DNA of 64,000 nucleotides from Mytilus galloprovincialis (lineage: Eukaryota; Mollusca; Bivalvia; Mytilida; Mytilidae): the NCBI RefSeq assembly GCF_965363235.1, contig NC_134841.1:49559078-49623077 (forward strand), given 5' to 3'. This document shows, piece by piece, positions 59,165-64,000 of this stretch. A model generated the notes under the pieces. That model was not told the DNA's origin. It was given only the letters and a program-made list of their open reading frames with translations, and did not search any database. Positions within the stretch are counted from its first letter, which is position 1; the number at the start of each line of letters is the position of its first letter. A program made the translations under genes and the position numbers.

Positions 59165-60775
59165 TATTTTTTTGTTTAATATATCTTTATTGCAAAATTA
59201 CACCCATGAGGGTCAAGCAATACAATGAAACAATAATTTTATACTATACAATGCAATACAATGAAATACAATGTAATACAATGAAATACAAAATAATACA
59301 ATACAATATATAGAATAATAGAACATTAGAGTTCAATTATAAATGTATGTAAAAAACACCATCATAACCTTGCCTGACACGGGTCTGACTCCCTCAGTTC
59401 TAAAGACTGTTTAATGAAGACTCCAATATGACAAACAAGTTCAGGGATGGGGTTTAGAATGCGTTTAAGTTTATTGAATGCATCAAGATGCTGAAATAAT
59501 GGTACATAGTCTTTTAGATAAGCAAAAAGATTAGAACGCAAAGATATGTTAATGTCACAATACAAAAAGAAATGATATTCATCATCTAGGACTTCACATT
59601 TTTTACATAATCTTTGTGCTCTTGGAATGTTTCTGTACCTTCCTAATTCAATGCCTAGGGAATGATCACTTAGTCTAAATTTTGAGAGTAACTGCCTATG
59701 TATAAAATTATTGCAATTTAAATATTCCTCAGACTGACAATTATTTTTTAATTTCCCATAAAGACAAAGTTTGGATGAGGAATCCATTTTTGAAAGTTTA
59801 ATTAAAGTATTTTTTTCATATTCCTCTGAAACACACTTCTTTATATTACATTTTAACATATTTTTTGATTGTTTAAAAGGTACATTATTATTAGAGTAAT
59901 TTTCTGGGTTTATTTTCATTTCTTTAAAAATTTTATCTGCAAATGAGTACCAGGAATAAATTCCTTCTGAATGTAAATTTATGTTTGTTTGTAGAGATTC
60001 TTTAACCAGGGGATTAATATTATTACAATTTATTCTATAAAAATACATGAGTGTTTGAGTTTTTATATAGGAGTCCAAAGTAAATCTACCTAATTCTGAT
60101 CTAGCACCTATGTTAGTGGCTGTCTTTTTCAGTCCTAATACTGCTTTACAAAATTTAGAATGAACCTTCTCAAAGGGATGTTTTTCTGCTAATGCAAGAG
60201 TATCACAAAAAGTATTATTTACTGCAGCTCTATTAGATGCCCTAAAAGCTGACTGAAAATTATCCATAAACCAAATCTCAGAGTTGTATGTCAAAATAGG
60301 TCTTATAAGAGTATCAAATAATTTACATGACAAATTAGTGGGAACAAAATTAAAATTGGACATATATTTTCTCAATAAAAATAAAACTTTAATGCCTTTT
60401 TTAGACAGCTCTTCAGTAGTTTTTGTAAAATTTCCCCTATAGTTAATAATATTCCCTAAAAATTTAAAGTCCTTAACTTCAGTCAAAAATTTATTATTAA
60501 ACAAGATGGGTGGGGATTGTTTATAAATATTCTGAAAAACTAGAATTTTAGTCTTGTTTGTATTAACACTCAACTGCCATTTAGTGCAATATTTATTTAG
60601 TTTATCTAATGCGTTTTGAAGCCCCTGGTGTGTCTCGGACAATAACACTAAATCATCTGCATAGCTGAGAGTTTGGATACTTGAAGTATCAAGAACTGGA
60701 GGGTTACAATTTACATCAAAAATTGAATGTAAATCATTTATATACCAATTAAACAAAGTAGGACTTAAATGCTAT
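59165..60775 (-). mobile_element. 5'-truncated LINE insertion
   Basis: The coding part (60773-59362) starts abruptly within the reverse transcriptase at HLSPTLFNWYIND, as expected for 5' truncation. The 3' tail (59361-59165) has a TACAATGAAA-type short repeat region (59216-59310 on plus), an AATAAA signal and an A-rich end. No clear target duplication was found. Confidence 0.75.
59362..60756 (-). CDS. LINE reverse transcriptase C-terminal part, open 464 codons
   Basis: Residues ~28-36 hold TLSYADDLVLL, the reverse-transcriptase catalytic motif. QLSVNTNKTKILVF follows (thumb-side block), and near the end CKKC...DEYHFFLYC is a C-terminal zinc-type motif of non-LTR elements. The upstream fingers/palm blocks and the endonuclease are missing, and the Met at 60756 is simply the first in the truncated frame, so this is not a functional polymerase on its own. 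No stop or frameshift interrupts 464 codons, which points to a fairly young insertion. Clade (for example RTE-, L2- or Rex-like) was not determined. It stands alone, with no other gene nearby. Confidence 0.8.
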   Translation of the reverse strand: MFNWYINDLHSIFDVNCNPPVLDTSSIQTLSYADDLVLLSETHQGLQNALDKLNKYCTKWQLSVNTNKTKILVFQNIYKQSPPILFNNKFLTEVKDFKFLGNIINYRGNFTKTTEELSKKGIKVLFLLRKYMSNFNFVPTNLSCKLFDTLIRPILTYNSEIWFMDNFQSAFRASNRAAVNNTFCDTLALAEKHPFEKVHSKFCKAVLGLKKTATNIGARSELGRFTLDSYIKTQTLMYFYRINCNNINPLVKESLQTNINLHSEGIYSWYSFADKIFKEMKINPENYSNNNVPFKQSKNMLKCNIKKCVSEEYEKNTLIKLSKMDSSSKLCLYGKLKNNCQSEEYLNCNNFIHRQLLSKFRLSDHSLGIELGRYRNIPRAQRLCKKCEVLDDEYHFFLYCDINISLRSNLFAYLKDYVPLFQHLDAFNKLKRILNPIPELVCHIGVFIKQSLELRESDPCQARL

Positions 60776-62325
60776 AAATGAGATAACTGTCCGAATAAAT
60801 GCCGTTCAGATGTCATAAAATAGGAGGCATGTTATATTTTCTGACTAAATGAAAAGATTCGCACGTTTCTAATCAATATTGATAATTTCTTTATAGAACA
60901 AGTTTTTTAAACGTTGTTGTGACAGTGTACTTAAGGCTAGGTTATTGGAAATGATGTCGAAGTTTTCACGGGATTCGCTCATTTACATTAGATTTCTTTG
61001 CTTTCATAGAATTTTCCAAACTATCGTCAATTTGAGAATATAATATTCTCGCTATAAATGCAATTTAAACTGTTGTGCCGTAAGGGAGTGATATTTTTTC
61101 TTGGTGTCTACAATTAAAAATGACTTCTTTCAATGCCTACTCGGTCCTAAAATTGCGTTATTTACGTTTTAGACACATGTCATCCAAAAGCCCTGAACAC
61201 TCCTCTTCCCAATGGTGTAGCAATTTTATATTTTTCATACCTATAAGTACCCGAAAAAAGAAGGAATACTCGAAGAACAACAATATGATGTTACCCGTCT
61301 ACACGAAAAATACAATATTTTTCTTGTTGTGGACGACCATTTGATATTCTGGGGGGGGGGGGGGGGGGGGGGGGGCAGGAGGATTTGTTTTGGATCGGTT
61401 ATTTATTTTTGTAAACTTAGAGGACAGATTATTTATTTTCTGCACTGTTGAAGCAAGATTTTTCATTTTCTTTAAAAACAAGGGACTGATTATTCGTATT
61501 CACAACTATATTTATAATATTTAAAAACATACAATTTTTAAATGAATTTTATTATACATGTTTTAAATAATACATGTAACTATTATGTATAATCATTGTC
61601 ATTAAGTACCATTTAACTAGAATTAACCATTATCCTCTGCAGGAATAAATCTTGCTAACTGCGTATACATGTATTTCATACATGTGTATACACAGTATTA
61701 AAGTTTTGCTGCAAATTGCCTTATTAATAATTGGCAAACATATTTCGCCGAGCGGAGCGGACGGGTTTTGATGCTGCTGAAGGCCCCAAGAAGCTATAGA
61801 ACAAATGATGCTAAATCGTGGCTTCTGGGTGTTAACCCCAGACCTTTTCTTACTCTGAAAATGCAAGTTCTGCTTTAATCATTTTTTGACAATATTTTGG
61901 TCTCAAAGCAAAATGTGTAGATTCAGTGTAAGAATTAAGTTTTTAGGGACAACATTACAAGACCAAAATGTAGATTAAAGCAAAAATGTAATTCTCATAG
62001 TTAAGTATGTGACTGCTGTTGGTATTTTTTTTAAACTCATGATTAAGTTGATAACAAAATTACTAAATTACAAAAGGAATGCAACACTTACAGAATACAG
62101 AATGAACAAAAGACAAATAAATAAGAAACATTGATCCTGAAAAACAGGGGCCATGTCCAAGGAGAATAGAACTTGCTTCTTGCAAGAAGCTCTCAGTGAA
62201 AACAATTTGATATGAAGACAAGCTTTTGGTTTTGAAATTTCCTACATGAGCCTATTTGCCTCAATGAAGTTACTTCCCTGAGACAATATACCTCAAGTTA
62301 AATGAAACCCATTTTCCGGTCCTAC
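60776..62325. other. Intergenic; poly(G) at 61352-61374 and a repeat scrap at 62165-62285
   Basis: The segment 62165-62285 (AGAACTTGCTTCTTGCAAGA to TTACTTCCCTGAG) matches the right end of transposon 1409-3678. Degenerate GATTATTTATTTT-type repeats lie at 61375-61500. No gene recognised. Confidence 0.5.
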
Positions 62326-62420
62326 TAAAAAGCGCCCGGGAGCGCCCGAGAGCGCCCGGGAAAAGAAAAAGCGCCCGGGGAAAAGAAAAAGCGCCCGGGG
62401 AAGGAAAATTAGCGCCCGGG
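62326..62420. repeat. GCGCCCGGG minisatellite
   Basis: Six to seven copies of AGCGCCCGGG separated by GAAAAGAAAA-type spacers. It is a sharp GC island in AT-rich DNA. The predicted minus-strand peptide across it is a translation of the repeat. Confidence 0.85.
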
Positions 62421-62912
62421 AAAATAAAATAATAATATTATATAACAATAAATTTTTTCCATAAAAAAAATCATTGCTTGTTTTGTTCTTAATATAAATT
62501 GGGATATGTACAATGCAACATCTAAAGTGCCGGTTCTTGCACTTTTGCATTTTAGATTTCAAAATTGTATATAAATAAATATAAATGAGAGTATATAGAA
62601 GAATCATGAACGATATTGTCCTCGATCAAAACGTATATTTTGTTACTTTAAAAAAAATAATCAGTGCCTGAGGTCTAATATTTTAGCAACTGCATGGTGA
62701 ACACCTTTTTTGTGCAGATGCTAATTAGGATATATGATATCTTTTTATAAAACTACAACTGTTTTAATGGCAATGCTTATCAGGATTTTAATGCTTAGTT
62801 TAAACAATTTAAACAAAACTCCTGCTTTTTACCCCCTTATTTTAACTACGGTACATGTATAGTACCGCTTTATTTGCTGATTTATTATGTGTTACTCTTT
62901 AATTTTGATTAG

Positions 62913-64000
62913 ATTTATACCACACAGTTTCTCCATGAAGGTATACTATAAATAACTAAGTTGTGACATAGTTAAGGACTCATTGATTACCGTCTGTAGG
63001 TTACAACTGGTATACACTTGTAATTGACCTTAATGACCTGTACCAAGTCTGTAATTAAGTGGCTGGTGGTGCTATAACAGAGACAAAATGCCTGACTGAA
63101 ACGAATACATTTCAACAGAGAAAAACTGACAAATATAAAAGATATATAAATTTATTACAAAAAATAAAATTATATAGGTATTGCCCTTGGGAAATCATCT
63201 CAGCTAATTTTGAAAATATTTTTGCTAATTATGAAAATATTTTCCCGTCGAATTCCCTGAATCCTGAGCTGTTGTAAAGCGTAGTTTGCGCGAACTATTG
63301 ATGCTTGCGAAACAGTGGTTGACAGGAAATTCGACGTGACTTGTCCTATCAACTGTAGTATAACTAATGAAATGTGAGTTGTAAGTTGATAGAACTTGGG
63401 GGATAAAAAATTGTCATTTAAAAGACTGACCAGTGATAAAAAATGCAATGAATGGCATTGCAGAGGTATTGCTACGTAGCTGAGATCTCCCCGTCACATG
63501 CGGAATGAAGGCTGGCTGTCAGGGGCAGGTTGGAGGGATTATTTTTGGTAAGACAAGAACTGCTAACGAAACTGATCAAAAGAAGAAGACAGCGTTATCT
63601 ATCAAAATAATTTCAATAATGATTATTTTAACGCCTATGGTCTGACCGCTATCTGACTGCTAAGCTATAAAATTCTCGACGAGACACAGAAACAAAAACA
63701 ATCACCCGAAAGTCGTTATGGATCATTAAGAGAAGAACTTCTCAAACGAGCAATAAAATGCAGCTGTCGAAACAATTATAAACCAAATTATATGCTATAT
63801 ATTCAAATAATTTAACATTTATACCACACAGTTTCTCCATGAAGGTATACTATAAATAACTAAGTTGTGACATAGTTAAGGACTCATTGATTACCGTCTG
63901 TAGGTTACAACTGGTATACACTTGTAATTGACCTTAATGACCTGTACCAAGTCTGTAATTAAGTGGCTGGTGGTGCTATAACAGAGACAAAATGCCTGAC
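62913..64000. repeat. Exact 184-bp direct repeat, 904-bp offset, running off the window
   Basis: 62913-63096 reads as identical to 63817-64000. It begins ATTTATACCACACAGTTTCT and contains GACATAGTTAAGGACTCATT. The sequence between has no recognised coding frame. It may be a tandem duplication, an LTR pair of a small element, or an assembly overlap. Confidence 0.85.

Noticed and set aside
62913..64000. Definite LTR pair
   Set aside because: The repeat start lacks TG, no priming site or purine tract is visible, and the second copy is cut by the window, so only a direct repeat is claimed.

Overview
The window reads as nuclear DNA of a bivalve mollusc, most likely a mussel of the Mytilus type. 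This is inferred from GT-AG introns, about two-thirds A+T, very sparse coding sequence, and dispersed repeats that I recognise as typical of mussel genomes. No rRNA, convincing functional tRNA, CRISPR array or bacterial-style operon is visible.

Two host genes can be supported. The first (797-6905, + strand, 5' end off the window) has three exons that join in frame. They encode a PC-esterase domain protein of the PCED1/FAM113 family. Its neighbourhood has duplicated twice: exon 3842-4074 has a decayed copy just upstream, and the last exon's tail is repeated at 7508-7920. The second gene (21732-26244, + strand, four exons) encodes a 637-residue protein that I do not recognise. It has a helical N-terminal half, a cysteine cluster, and about 22-residue Pro/Leu repeats. 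All its exon junctions keep frame exactly.

Most of the rest is mobile DNA, often nested. (a) Helentron-like non-autonomous elements occur at 1550-2912, 11017-13429, 11972-12260, 15519-18534, 29206-30475 and 54553-55318. The best-preserved ones share a 5' hairpin, an inverted copy of the 5' end just inside the 3' end, and a CTNGT 3' terminus. Three of them have empty-site paralogues in the window showing insertion between two Ts with no target duplication. (b) Cut-and-paste elements with CA...TG termini and 5-bp target duplications lie at 1409-3678, 4430-5743, 40503-40658, 48078-48229 and 49935-50114. (c) A 2.25-kb LTR element (35560-37807) has identical LTRs and keeps only an integrase-tail/chromodomain-like fragment. 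(d) A 5'-truncated LINE (59165-60775, minus) has a 464-codon open frame, and an older LINE relic sits at about 20235-20830. (e) Relics of piggyBac, Mutator-like and Penelope-like elements are present. (f) There is a Harbinger-like element (55544-56443), a CACTA-like MITE (44513-44821), a foldback element with minisatellite arms (about 40876-42405), several palindromes, SINE-like repeats and simple repeats.

Layout: 1-7900 PCED1-like gene with transposon-filled introns; 8-20 kb repeat-rich; 20.2-26.2 kb LINE relic and the unknown gene; 26-35 kb gene-poor with Penelope relics; 35.5-37.8 kb LTR element; 38-57 kb nested DNA transposons; 59-60.8 kb LINE; 62.9-64 kb an exact 184-bp direct repeat that runs off the window. 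All calls rest on reading the sequence. No database search was run.
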